Assembly: GCF_002879865.1 (NCBI RefSeq) | Contig: NZ_PNXY01000043.1 | Location: 1-41,423 of the forward strand | Direction of reading: 5' to 3' | Origin: Paraburkholderia rhynchosiae | GTDB taxonomy: Bacteria; Pseudomonadota; Gammaproteobacteria; Burkholderiales; Burkholderiaceae | Length of the DNA stretch: 41,423 nucleotides | Part shown: one piece after another, positions 1 to 8,136 of the stretch | How the letters are laid out: the number at the start of each line of letters is the position of its first letter | How positions within the stretch are numbered: position 1 is the stretch's first letter | The notes under the pieces: generated by a model | The model's database searches: none | The model's input: the letters and a program-made list of their open reading frames with translations, nothing else | Told to the model about the DNA's origin: nothing | Position numbers and translations under genes: made by a program

Positions 1-20
1 CCCCCGTCTACGGAGCCCCA

Positions 21-938
21 ATGAGTCATTCAGCAGCGCAGCCCTCCCCGCCCCCCGTTCGTCGCGTCGCGTTTCTCGGCCTCGGCGTCATGGGTTATCC
101 GATGGCCGGCCATCTCGCGAAAGTCGGCCTCGAAGTGACGGTGTACAACCGCACCGCGTCGAAGGCAGAACAATGGGCGTCCGAATACGGCGGCCGGGTG
201 GCGCGTACCCCGCGAGAAGCCGCCGAGGGTGCGGATCTGGTGCTCGCGTGCGTCGGCAACGATGACGATCTGCGCAGCATCACCCTCGGCGACGAGAGCG
301 CGTTTGCCGGTATGGCGCCCGGAACCGTGTTTGTCGACCACACGACAGCGTCGGCCGACGTCGCGCGTGAACTCGCCGATATCGCTACACAGCAAGGCCT
401 GTATTTCATTGATGCGCCGGTCTCAGGCGGCCAGTCCGGCGCGCAGAACGGCAAGCTAACGATCATGTGCGGCGGCGAGTCACCCATCTTCGAGCGAACG
501 TCTTCGGTACTTCAGCACTATGCGGCGGCGGTCACACTGATTGGCCCCGTCGGCGCGGGGCAACTGGCAAAAATGGTCAACCAGATCTGCATCGCCGGAA
601 TGGTGCAGGGATTGTCGGAGGCAATTAACTTCGGTCAGCTGGCAGGTCTCGACATGGACCGGGTGCTGCAAGTGATCGGCAAGGGTGCGGCGGCAAGCTG
701 GCAGATGGATAACCGCGGCAAAACCATGATCGACGGCAAGTTCGATTATGGCTTTGCAGTTGACTGGATGCGCAAGGACCTTGGCTTCTGCCTGGAGGAG
801 GCAAGGCGCAATGGAGCATCCATGCCGGTGACCGCGCTTGTCGATCAGTTCTACGCCGAGGTTCAGGCCTTGGGTGGCAGCCGCTTCGATACATCGAGTC
901 TGATCATGCGCTTACGCGCGCTCAAACCGGGCAGCTGA
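21..938 (+). CDS. NAD(P)-dependent beta-hydroxyacid dehydrogenase (3-hydroxyisobutyrate dehydrogenase family)
   Basis: This 305-residue protein has the layout of the beta-hydroxyacid dehydrogenase family. An N-terminal Rossmann fold carries GLGVMG at residues 20-25, the substrate-binding segment DAPVSGG lies at 131-137, and the catalytic lysine is probably K184 in GAGQLAKMVNQ. Family members reduce or oxidise small hydroxyacids or semialdehydes such as 3-hydroxyisobutyrate, tartronate semialdehyde or 3-sulfolactaldehyde. The substrate cannot be read from the sequence. The length is normal and a GGAG lies a few bases before the ATG. The gene runs convergently into the sulfoacetate operon, so it is not co-transcribed with it. 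A role in sulfonate metabolism is only a guess from location. Confidence 0.85.
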   Translation: MSHSAAQPSPPPVRRVAFLGLGVMGYPMAGHLAKVGLEVTVYNRTASKAEQWASEYGGRVARTPREAAEGADLVLACVGNDDDLRSITLGDESAFAGMAPGTVFVDHTTASADVARELADIATQQGLYFIDAPVSGGQSGAQNGKLTIMCGGESPIFERTSSVLQHYAAAVTLIGPVGAGQLAKMVNQICIAGMVQGLSEAINFGQLAGLDMDRVLQVIGKGAAASWQMDNRGKTMIDGKFDYGFAVDWMRKDLGFCLEEARRNGASMPVTALVDQFYAEVQALGGSRFDTSSLIMRLRALKPGS

Positions 939-969
939 GATCGGCCGGCGCGCGTGCATCCAGTGCCCT

Positions 970-2352
970 TCACTTGCGCCATCGCAACGGGCGGCGCAAG
1001 TGGTGGCGCTCCAGCCGCACTGCCGGGCCTGCGTGCAGGAAGGCAGGCATGCCACCAATCTGCACGCCGGCCTCGCGCTCGCGTTCCTCGTCGGCCTCCA
1101 CAGTCTTGGTGGTATCGATGAAAAGTGCCGCCACGATACCGATCGCGAGCAGGCCCGCCGAGATATTGAACGGGAGGCTGTAGCTGCCGCTCTTCTCAAT
1201 CAGATAGCCGAATACCACCGGGGACACCATGCCCGCCACGCCGAAACCTGTGTTCATCATGCCGCCGGCCGTGCCCGCATACTTGCCGGCAATGTCGAGC
1301 GGCAAGGTCCACAGCACAGGATTGGTGATTTCGAGGAAGAAGAACGATGCAGACAGCAACAGCACGGCGGTCAGCGGATTGGACGCGGATACCATCGGCA
1401 GCAGAAACGCCAGCGAGCCGCCCATGCCGACCACCAGCACCGCGCAGCGCGCGAACCGCAATCGCCCGGTAACCTTGTAGATCTTGTCGGATACGACGCC
1501 GCCAAGCGTGTCGCCGATCACACCTGCAAGCAACGGCAACGCCGTGAACAATGCAAGCTGTTTGAGATCGAATCCCCGTGACTCCCTGAGGTATGACGGC
1601 AGCCAGGTCAGATAGACCCACAGCAACCATCCATAACAGAAGTCGACAAACGTGACGAGCCACATCCGGCGGATCAGCTTGCGCCACGGAGTGGCCGCGT
1701 GCTTTGCGCGGTCGCAGTCGCCCGTACGGTAGCCGATTTCCGCCGTTTCCTCGGGCGTGATGCGCCGGTTCTGCTCCGGCGAATTCGTGAACACGAAGAG
1801 GTAAAGCACCGTCCACGCGAGACTCGCGACGCCGAGCAGGATAAATGCGTCGCGCCAGCCGCCCGTCGCCACCACCGCTAGAACAAGCGGCGGCGTGACC
1901 GCACCGCCCAGGCGCGCAAAGCTATGTGTAATGCCTTGCGCAAAGCCGCGTTCGCCGACCGGCATCCAGTAGGTAAACGCACGCGTGGCGGTCGGAAACG
2001 CGCCGCCTTCGCCGATGCCGAGCGCGAAGCGCAGCAGCACGAGAGTCGTGACACTGCCGGCAAAACCCGTGGCGAACGTGGCAGCGCCCCATATCAGCGA
2101 AAGCACCGTAAGCACTACTTTCGGCCCGTACTTGTCGGCGAGCCAGCCGCCGACAATCTGCATCGCGGCATACGGATAAGCGAAAGCCGAAAATACCAGC
2201 CCAAGCTGGACCGTCGTGAGGCCCATTTCATGGCGAATCAACGGACCCGCCACTGCGATATTCACGCGATCGATGTACGAAATGAAGTACATCACGCACA
2301 TGACCGCGAGGATGATATGGCGTGTTTTGACACGCCGGATACGCGTCTCCAT
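970..2352 (-). CDS. sauU: MFS anion transporter, probable sulfoacetate uptake protein SauU
   Basis: This 460-residue protein is a twelve-segment major facilitator of the anion:cation symporter type. It begins with a basic N-terminus, then a first helix ending FISYIDRVNIAVAG, and the loop GGWLADKYGPK typical of MFS proteins follows helix 2. The start is supported by AGGAGACAGT directly before the ATG. It is the third gene of a minus-strand run after the acylating dehydrogenase and the CoA ligase, with a 116-bp gap after the ligase. That order matches the sauSTU locus described for Cupriavidus necator, in which the MFS protein is thought to import sulfoacetate. The family call is firm; the substrate is inferred from context. 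Confidence 0.8.
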   Translation of the reverse strand: METRIRRVKTRHIILAVMCVMYFISYIDRVNIAVAGPLIRHEMGLTTVQLGLVFSAFAYPYAAMQIVGGWLADKYGPKVVLTVLSLIWGAATFATGFAGSVTTLVLLRFALGIGEGGAFPTATRAFTYWMPVGERGFAQGITHSFARLGGAVTPPLVLAVVATGGWRDAFILLGVASLAWTVLYLFVFTNSPEQNRRITPEETAEIGYRTGDCDRAKHAATPWRKLIRRMWLVTFVDFCYGWLLWVYLTWLPSYLRESRGFDLKQLALFTALPLLAGVIGDTLGGVVSDKIYKVTGRLRFARCAVLVVGMGGSLAFLLPMVSASNPLTAVLLLSASFFFLEITNPVLWTLPLDIAGKYAGTAGGMMNTGFGVAGMVSPVVFGYLIEKSGSYSLPFNISAGLLAIGIVAALFIDTTKTVEADEEREREAGVQIGGMPAFLHAGPAVRLERHHLRRPLRWRK

Positions 2353-2392
2353 ACTGTCTCCTATCTCTCTTATGTGTGTCCAGGTCGTCCGT

Positions 2393-2417
2393 GATCCGCC
2401 GATGCATGTGACGGATC
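2393..2417. repeat. Inverted repeat between sauT and sauU
   Basis: GATCCG at 2393-2398 and CGGATC at 2412-2417 form a six-base inverted repeat with a 13-base spacer in the 116-bp gap between the ligase and transporter genes. It could be a partial terminator, an mRNA processing hairpin or a protein site. There is no U-tract on the minus strand. Confidence 0.35.
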
Positions 2418-2468
2418 GCGACTACCAACGTGTACCTGCTGGCTCAACCGTCTGACGTCGGCGCTATC

Positions 2469-4121
2469 TCAGGTGGGCACCAGCTTGAGCCGCTGAACCT
2501 TGCCCGACGGCCCACGCGGAAGTTCATCGACAAAACGAAATTCCTTCGGCGTCTTGTAGCGGCCGAGTTCGCGCAGGCAGTGCTCGCGCAAATCCGCCGG
2601 ATCTGGCGCGGGCTGCCCTTCTCTTAGGCGCGGCACCACAAAGGCGACGATGTCCTGTCCATAAGCCGGATCGGGCATGCCGACCGCTGCCGCATCCTGT
2701 ACATCGGGATGCCTGAGCAACGCTTCGTCTATCTCGCGCGGCGCGATGTTTTCGCCGCCCTTGATGATCAGCTCCTTCGCGCGGCCGTTGATGTAAAAGT
2801 AGCCGTCGTCGTCGCGGTAGCCGAGGTCGCCCGTGCGCAGCCAGCCATCGGCGGTGAAGGCCGCCGAGGTTTCTTCCGGTTGTTTGTAATAGCCGCCCAT
2901 CACCTGTTCCCCGCGCAAGACAAGTTCGCCGCATTCGTTGGGCGCGCACTCGCGGCCATTGCGATCGATCACTTTCGCCTCGCCACCCGAAGGCAGTCCG
3001 ATGCTGCCGATGCGCCGGCGCTCTGAATCGTACGGATTGCTGAATACCGGCGCGGCGGTTTCAGTCATGCCCATAGTCTCGATCACGCCGATACCGAAAC
3101 GCGCCTCGAAGGCACGATGGTGATCGACAGGCAACGCCGCCGATGCGCTGCGGCAGAACTTCAGCGCCGACAGATCGAAGGTGCAGGGTTCGTCGGCGTT
3201 GAGCAGATAGGCGACGATCGTCGGGACCACATTGATCCAGGTACACGCATGACGCGCGACGTCACGCCAGAACGTGCGGGCGGAAAAGCGCGATGTGATC
3301 ACCACGGAACCGCCGTGAAAGAGCGGCGCGAGCAGCGTCACGACCAGGCCGTTGATGTGATAAAGCGGTAGCGATGCTAGCACGCGGTCATCAGCGTTCA
3401 GCCGGTGTTCGCCGGTGATGTTGCGCGCGTTCGCCAGCAGGTTGCGATGCGTCAGCATGACGCCTTTGGGCGTGCCTGTGGTGCCGGAGGTGTACATCAG
3501 CAGAGCCACGTCTTCGCCATCCGAACCGTATGTCGGGTTCTCTTCTGCAACGCGCTGCGTGGAAGCGGGGGCTGCTTCGAGGGCCGACGCAGACCGCGCC
3601 GTGCCGCGCGGCACCGTTTCCGCCAAAGCGGGCTCGCAGCGCGCTAGTTCCGGCGGTGCGATAGCGTCCGGTTCTGTTTGAATCAACGCGATCTCGCGAC
3701 TCAGGCCGTTTACCCGCAAATCGGCCACGGCCGCTTCGATCGCGTCGTGCGTGTCGCGTGCGACGAAAATCATCCGCGTATCCGAATGCTCGACGATATA
3801 ACGCGCTTGCGACGCCTGGCACAACAGATTGAGCGGGTTCGCAATCAGCCCGCTGTACATCGCGGCGAGCAACAGACGCGCGGTCTGAATGCCGTTGCCC
3901 ATGAACACCGACACGACATCGCCGCGCTGCAGGCCGGCCTCCCTGAAGCGCGTTGCCAGCATGCGGCAGTCATCGCGCAGTTCACGAAACGTCAGTACCC
4001 CTTCATGCCGCCCGTCCAGTTGCATTCCTTCTTCGTCGAGCGCGGTCAGCAGAAAGGGTTTATCCGCGTACTGCGCGGCGCGCTCGTCAATGAGCGCACG
4101 AATCGTTGCGGGCGTTTTCAT
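2469..4121 (-). CDS. sauT: AMP-forming acyl-CoA ligase, probable sulfoacetate-CoA ligase SauT
   Basis: This 550-residue protein is an ANL-superfamily adenylate-forming ligase. The ATP loop YTSGTTGTPKG lies at residues 210-220, the hinge region reads GYFYINGRAKELIIKGGENI, and the C-terminal catalytic lysine sits in PSGKVQRLK. SauT activates sulfoacetate to sulfoacetyl-CoA using ATP and CoA in the cytoplasm. The ATG overlaps the stop of the upstream acylating aldehyde dehydrogenase by four bases (ATGA), so the product can pass straight to SauS. Residues about 151-198 form an Ala/Pro/Glu/Arg-rich stretch before the P-loop that looks like an added flexible linker. By family alone it could activate another short carboxylate; the pairing with the dehydrogenase and MFS gene drives the call. 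Confidence 0.82.
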   Translation of the reverse strand: MKTPATIRALIDERAAQYADKPFLLTALDEEGMQLDGRHEGVLTFRELRDDCRMLATRFREAGLQRGDVVSVFMGNGIQTARLLLAAMYSGLIANPLNLLCQASQARYIVEHSDTRMIFVARDTHDAIEAAVADLRVNGLSREIALIQTEPDAIAPPELARCEPALAETVPRGTARSASALEAAPASTQRVAEENPTYGSDGEDVALLMYTSGTTGTPKGVMLTHRNLLANARNITGEHRLNADDRVLASLPLYHINGLVVTLLAPLFHGGSVVITSRFSARTFWRDVARHACTWINVVPTIVAYLLNADEPCTFDLSALKFCRSASAALPVDHHRAFEARFGIGVIETMGMTETAAPVFSNPYDSERRRIGSIGLPSGGEAKVIDRNGRECAPNECGELVLRGEQVMGGYYKQPEETSAAFTADGWLRTGDLGYRDDDGYFYINGRAKELIIKGGENIAPREIDEALLRHPDVQDAAAVGMPDPAYGQDIVAFVVPRLREGQPAPDPADLREHCLRELGRYKTPKEFRFVDELPRGPSGKVQRLKLVPT

Positions 4122-5563
4122 TGGCCGAACCTTTTGAAGAAGTCCCCGAGCAGTTCGTCCACGTCCGGTACGCGCTCTTCAATCGGATAGGCAACCCGCG
4201 TGATGTTCAGGTAATGGCGAAACCCAAGGTTGTCCGAGAAATTGTTGCGGCCCCACGTGCCGCAGCCCATTGAAAGCGAGAATGGCAGACCGTTATCGAA
4301 ATTGCCGCCGGTAGCCAGGCAGTGCGCCTGATTCACGATGACGCGCGCGACCGGCAGCGTGACGCCGAGTCGAACCGCCTGGCCCGCGTCGCCGGAATGC
4401 AGCCCGACGGAATGTCCTGCGCCCATATATTCATAGATGTCGCGCACCACGCCGGCCGCCGCGTCGAAATCGGCCGCGCGATACACGGCGAGAACCGGCG
4501 CGAGTTTCTCGCCGGAGAAGGGATAGTCGGCGCCAGCACCGCTTTCCTCCACCATCAGAAAGGCGGGGCGGCGCGCGGCGACCTCTTCTAGGCCCGCGAC
4601 CCGCGCGATCACTTCAGCCGACTTCGCGGTGCACTGTTCGGAAAGCTTGCCGTCGACCCACATCGCTGCCTGCAAACGGGCTTTCTGGGCGGCGTCGAGC
4701 AGCACGCCGCCGCATGCGTCCAGTTCGGACAACATCGGCTGATATACCGCGTCTTCGATCACGAGGCTATTTTCGGAAGAACAGCTCGTCGCGTTATCGA
4801 ACGTTTTCGAGTGAAGAATCTTGCGCGCCGAATCCCGCAGATCGGCGGATGCGGTGACGATCGATGCAACGTTGCCCGCGCCCACCCCGAAGGCGGGCGT
4901 CCCGCTTGCATAGGCCATGCGCACGTTCGCCTGCGAGCCGGTCGCAACCACCAGATCGCAATGCCGCATCAGGGCCGCAGTCGCCGGCTTGCTGATCGGC
5001 GCGGGCAGCATCTGTACGAGGTCCGGATGAATGCCGGCCTTGTCGAATTGCTCGTGGATGAACTCGAGCAGCAGCGAGCAAGACGAATACCCTTTCGGCG
5101 ACGGTGCGACAATTACCGCATTGCCGCATTTGAGCGCATTGATGATCTTGTTGGCCGGCGTCGCGGCGGGATTGGTGGACGGCGTGACCGCCGCGACCAC
5201 GCCGGCCGCGCGCGCAATTTCGACAACGCCGCGCGCCTTGTCCACGGCGATCACACCCGTAGTCTTCTGGCCGTGCAGATCGCGCAGCAGGCCGAGCGTC
5301 TTGCGAAAGTTCTTGCGGTACTTGTCGTCCGCATTGCCGAGGCCCGTGTCGCGCACAGCGAGGTCGGCAAGCTGCAGGTTGCGCCCAGGCTCCATGATGG
5401 CCCACGCGGCTGCGGCTGACGCTGTGTCCAGCGCCTGCTGCCCCGCGCTCTCGAATCTGCGCTGCGCGGCGCGGGCGCGTACAACGAGCGATGCCGCGAT
5501 GCGCTCCGCTTCGCTGTCCACGGGTGTGTTTCTGAGTTCGGCTCCAGTGTCCCTGGCATTCAT
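4118..5563 (-). CDS. sauS: CoA-acylating aldehyde dehydrogenase, probable sulfoacetaldehyde dehydrogenase (acylating) SauS
   Basis: The start is taken at 5563, where the ATG follows CCGGAGCTGAACGT, giving 481 residues; the open frame continues upstream but has no family character there. The protein resembles acylating aldehyde dehydrogenases such as EutE and the N-terminal half of AdhE. The segment TPSTNPAATPANK at residues 128-140 and the catalytic cysteine C261 in NATSCSSENS are visible. SauS reduces sulfoacetyl-CoA to sulfoacetaldehyde with NADPH, supplying Xsc. It is the first gene of a minus-strand operon with sauT and sauU, and lies divergent from an IclR regulator gene. The acylating family is clear; substrate identity rests on context and on the xsc gene 13 kb away. 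Confidence 0.82.
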   Translation of the reverse strand: MNARDTGAELRNTPVDSEAERIAASLVVRARAAQRRFESAGQQALDTASAAAAWAIMEPGRNLQLADLAVRDTGLGNADDKYRKNFRKTLGLLRDLHGQKTTGVIAVDKARGVVEIARAAGVVAAVTPSTNPAATPANKIINALKCGNAVIVAPSPKGYSSCSLLLEFIHEQFDKAGIHPDLVQMLPAPISKPATAALMRHCDLVVATGSQANVRMAYASGTPAFGVGAGNVASIVTASADLRDSARKILHSKTFDNATSCSSENSLVIEDAVYQPMLSELDACGGVLLDAAQKARLQAAMWVDGKLSEQCTAKSAEVIARVAGLEEVAARRPAFLMVEESGAGADYPFSGEKLAPVLAVYRAADFDAAAGVVRDIYEYMGAGHSVGLHSGDAGQAVRLGVTLPVARVIVNQAHCLATGGNFDNGLPFSLSMGCGTWGRNNFSDNLGFRHYLNITRVAYPIEERVPDVDELLGDFFKRFGQ

Positions 5564-5776
5564 ACGTTCAGCTCCGGATGGAAAGAGTGGCTGCGGTGGT
5601 ATCAATCTAGCGAGCCGGGTCCAATCCGAAGTCCCGTTTTTTGCGCTATCGCTTATAACGCACTCCATAGCATCGAAACATGCAAAATTCGGTACTTTCC
5701 TTAGTCCCGAAAAACGATCAAGTCGATGCAAAATTGATCTTGTGGATACGGATGAATCCGGCGGCCAGGAGAGGGA
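5564..5776. promoter_or_regulatory. Divergent sauS/sauR control region with dyad and direct repeats
   Basis: This 213-bp AT-richer spacer separates the divergent sauS and sauR genes. It contains an inverted repeat GATCAA (5716-5721) N12 TTGATC (5734-5739). ATGCAAAATT occurs twice in the same orientation, at 5680-5689 and 5726-5735. AGTCCCG is also repeated, near 5630 and 5703. Such dyads are typical IclR-family sites, so this is the likely SauR operator. No binding is shown by sequence alone. Confidence 0.55.
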
Positions 5777-6541
5777 ATGACGACTTCCAATCAGTCGAAT
5801 GCAGCGGCGGTGCGCGCGTTTAGGGTCCTCGAAATACTCGCCGAAGCCGGCGTCCCAATGTCGATGACGGATCTCGTCAACGCGCTTGGCCTGCCCAAAC
5901 AGACGGTGCACCGGATCCTCGTGCAATTGATGGACGCGTGGCTCGTCACACGCGGCGCGGGGGATCGTTTGTATGAATGTTCGCCGCGCGTGCGCACGCT
6001 CGCGGTCAACGTGCTGATGCACGCGGGGCCGGCCGCGGCTCGCCATGTGCTGCTCGAACAGCTGGTGGCGAAAATCGGCGAAACCTGCAATCTGACGATG
6101 CTCTCAGGCAACGACGTGGTGTACGTGGACCGCGTCGAAACGGAGTGGCCGCTGCGCATGCATCTTCAGCCGGGCTCGCACGTGCCGCTGCACTGCTCGG
6201 CGAGCGGCAAGCTGCTGCTCAGCTTTCTTCCAAAGGAAAGACGTGAGCGGATGATCGAAACGCTGCCGCTACGCGGCTATTCCGAGCGAACCATCACCGA
6301 CCGGGACGCGTTGCGCAAGGAACTGACGACCACACGTCGCCGGTTGCTCGCGATCAACAATCAGGAGCACTTGCAAGGGCTGATCGCCATTGCCGTGCCC
6401 GTGATACTCGATCGTAACCGGGCGTGCGCGGCGATTGCCGTTCAGGCACCCATCGGCCGCGTCACGCTCGACGATCTGCTCACCTTCCTGCCGGACTTGC
6501 GCCACGCCGCGGAGGAGACCGCGAAGACATTCCGGGAGTGA
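5777..6541 (+). CDS. sauR: IclR-family transcriptional regulator, probable SauR
   Basis: This 254-residue protein has the IclR architecture. An N-terminal winged helix-turn-helix (about residues 10-70, with GLPKQTVHRIL as recognition helix) is followed by an effector-binding domain with GETCNLTML, the PGSHVPLHCSASGKLLL motif and a C-terminal IAIAVPV strand. A good CAGGAGAGGG precedes the ATG. It is divergent from sauS, the arrangement described for sauR in the sulfoacetate locus, so it probably senses sulfoacetate or a product and controls sauSTU. It is a close paralogue of the two IclR genes at 9987 and 10845. Which regulator controls which promoter is inferred from adjacency. Confidence 0.78.
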   Translation: MTTSNQSNAAAVRAFRVLEILAEAGVPMSMTDLVNALGLPKQTVHRILVQLMDAWLVTRGAGDRLYECSPRVRTLAVNVLMHAGPAAARHVLLEQLVAKIGETCNLTMLSGNDVVYVDRVETEWPLRMHLQPGSHVPLHCSASGKLLLSFLPKERRERMIETLPLRGYSERTITDRDALRKELTTTRRRLLAINNQEHLQGLIAIAVPVILDRNRACAAIAVQAPIGRVTLDDLLTFLPDLRHAAEETAKTFRE

Positions 6542-6583
6542 GACAGGTGGACAATGGCCAGGCGGAGCATGCAGCCGTACCCA

Positions 6584-6598
6584 ACGCACGCCGTGCGT
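6584..6598. terminator. Stem-loop between convergent sauR and iseU
   Basis: ACGCAC-GCC-GTGCGT forms a perfect six-base-pair stem with a three-base loop in the 91-bp space between the converging genes. There is no T-run on either side, so if it terminates transcription it would act as a weak or Rho-assisted bidirectional signal. Confidence 0.35.
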
Positions 6599-6632
6599 AC
6601 GTCGCGACTGGCTGCCCGTAAAACGTTGCCGG

Positions 6633-7940
6633 TCATCGTGCCTGTACGACTGCCCCGAAAGTCCCCATCCGTCTCTTCTCGATCGCACGCGCCGACCATG
6701 CCGACACCAGCGCCGCGAACAGCACATACGCGCAGACCGTCCACGGTTTGCCGCCGTTCATGCGTACCATCACCGTGGCGATGATCGGCGTGAGCCCGCT
6801 CGCGAAGATGCCGGAGAACTGGTACACGAACGAAATACCTGTATAGCGAACTTCAGCGTCGAACAGTTCAGCAAAGAGCGCGGCCTCGGGACCGTACACC
6901 ACGGCGTAGAAAATGCCGAAGGGAATGATGATCGCTAGCCAGATCATCATCGTGTTGGCCGGCTGACTCTCCATCAGCCAGAACGCGGGGAATACCGACG
7001 CGCCGCAAATCAGCGAGCCCCAGCGATACACGCGAGCCCGACCGAGCAGATCGGACAGATTGCCGAACAACGGAATGAAGAAACACATGACGGCCGCCGC
7101 TATCATCACGCCGAGCAATGCATCGGTACGGCTCATCGAGACATGCTGCGTCAGGTAGCCGATCGAGAACACCGCGAAGACATTGAAGAACACGCCGTCG
7201 ATATAACGCGCGCCCATGCCGAGCACCACTGCGCCGCGATAGCGCGTGATCATGTCGACAAACGGTATCTTCACTTCGCGCCGGTTCCTTTTGAGCGCAA
7301 GGAACTCGGGGGTTTCCATGACCTTGACGCGAATATAAAGTCCGATCAGGACGAGGCCGAGCGAGGCGCCGAATGCGATCCGCCAGCCCCACGCCAGGAA
7401 CGCCGTTTCGGGCAGCAGCCGGGAAAGTCCCGCGACCATGCCGGAGGCGAGGCATAGTCCGATCGACAAACCGATCTGCGGCAGGCTGGCATACAGGCCG
7501 CGCCGTTGAGGCGGCGCGTATTCGTAGGCCATCAGGACCGCGCCGCCCCACTCTCCGCCCAGCCCGATGCCTTGTAGCACCCGCAGCGATAACAGCAGGA
7601 TCGGCGCCCAGATGCCAATTTGCGCGTAGGTGGGCACAAAGGCGACACCCGCCGTCGAAACGCCCATGATCACGAGCGTCAGGATCAACGCGGACTTGCG
7701 GCCGATCCGATCGCCGAAATGGCCGAACACGATGCCACCCAGCGGCCGCGTGACGAAGCCGACTGCGAAGGTGGTGTAGGCGAGCAGCGTCGACACCAGC
7801 GGATCGTTCGCCGGAAAATACAGCTTGTTGAAAACGATGCCGGCCACGACGCCATAAAGAAAGAAGTCATACCATTCGACAGTTGCGCCGATGACGCTGG
7901 CGAACGCGACACGACGTACAGCACGGGAATCGATTGCCAT
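6633..7940 (-). CDS. iseU: MFS metabolite:H+ symporter, probable isethionate transporter IseU
   Basis: This 435-residue protein is a twelve-helix MFS transporter of the metabolite:H+ symporter type (ShiA/ProP-like). It starts with the signature GATVEWYDFFLYG, has TRPLGGIVFGHFGDRIGRK in the first cytoplasmic loop, and RVLQGIGLGGEWGGA in helix 4-5. GAGGAGCTGCT precedes the ATG. It lies 196 bp downstream of the GMC dehydrogenase gene on the same strand. In Cupriavidus an MFS gene next to the isethionate dehydrogenase gene is named iseU, and that is the basis for the name. It belongs to a different MFS family from the SauU-like protein, which suggests a different substrate. Confidence 0.7.
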   Translation of the reverse strand: MAIDSRAVRRVAFASVIGATVEWYDFFLYGVVAGIVFNKLYFPANDPLVSTLLAYTTFAVGFVTRPLGGIVFGHFGDRIGRKSALILTLVIMGVSTAGVAFVPTYAQIGIWAPILLLSLRVLQGIGLGGEWGGAVLMAYEYAPPQRRGLYASLPQIGLSIGLCLASGMVAGLSRLLPETAFLAWGWRIAFGASLGLVLIGLYIRVKVMETPEFLALKRNRREVKIPFVDMITRYRGAVVLGMGARYIDGVFFNVFAVFSIGYLTQHVSMSRTDALLGVMIAAAVMCFFIPLFGNLSDLLGRARVYRWGSLICGASVFPAFWLMESQPANTMMIWLAIIIPFGIFYAVVYGPEAALFAELFDAEVRYTGISFVYQFSGIFASGLTPIIATVMVRMNGGKPWTVCAYVLFAALVSAWSARAIEKRRMGTFGAVVQAR

Positions 7941-8136
7941 AGCAGCTCCTCAATGGACGACCATGCCGCGCTGAGTCCTGGGTTTTAAGTCGTCAAGCAG
8001 CGGCCGGACGGTAGACCCCAGTTGTCTCCTCCGGGGCGGCTTATAGACAGCGCTCGCACCGCCCACGAAGAGGTGCCGCGAGCACTGCGTGTTGCGGCTG
8101 TCACAGACGGTGGTCCGTGGTCCGCGGTTGTTCGCA

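Noticed and set aside
4118..6046. A 642-residue version of SauS
   Set aside because: The upstream part overlaps sauR on the other strand; the start at 5563 has a ribosome-binding site and gives the family's length.
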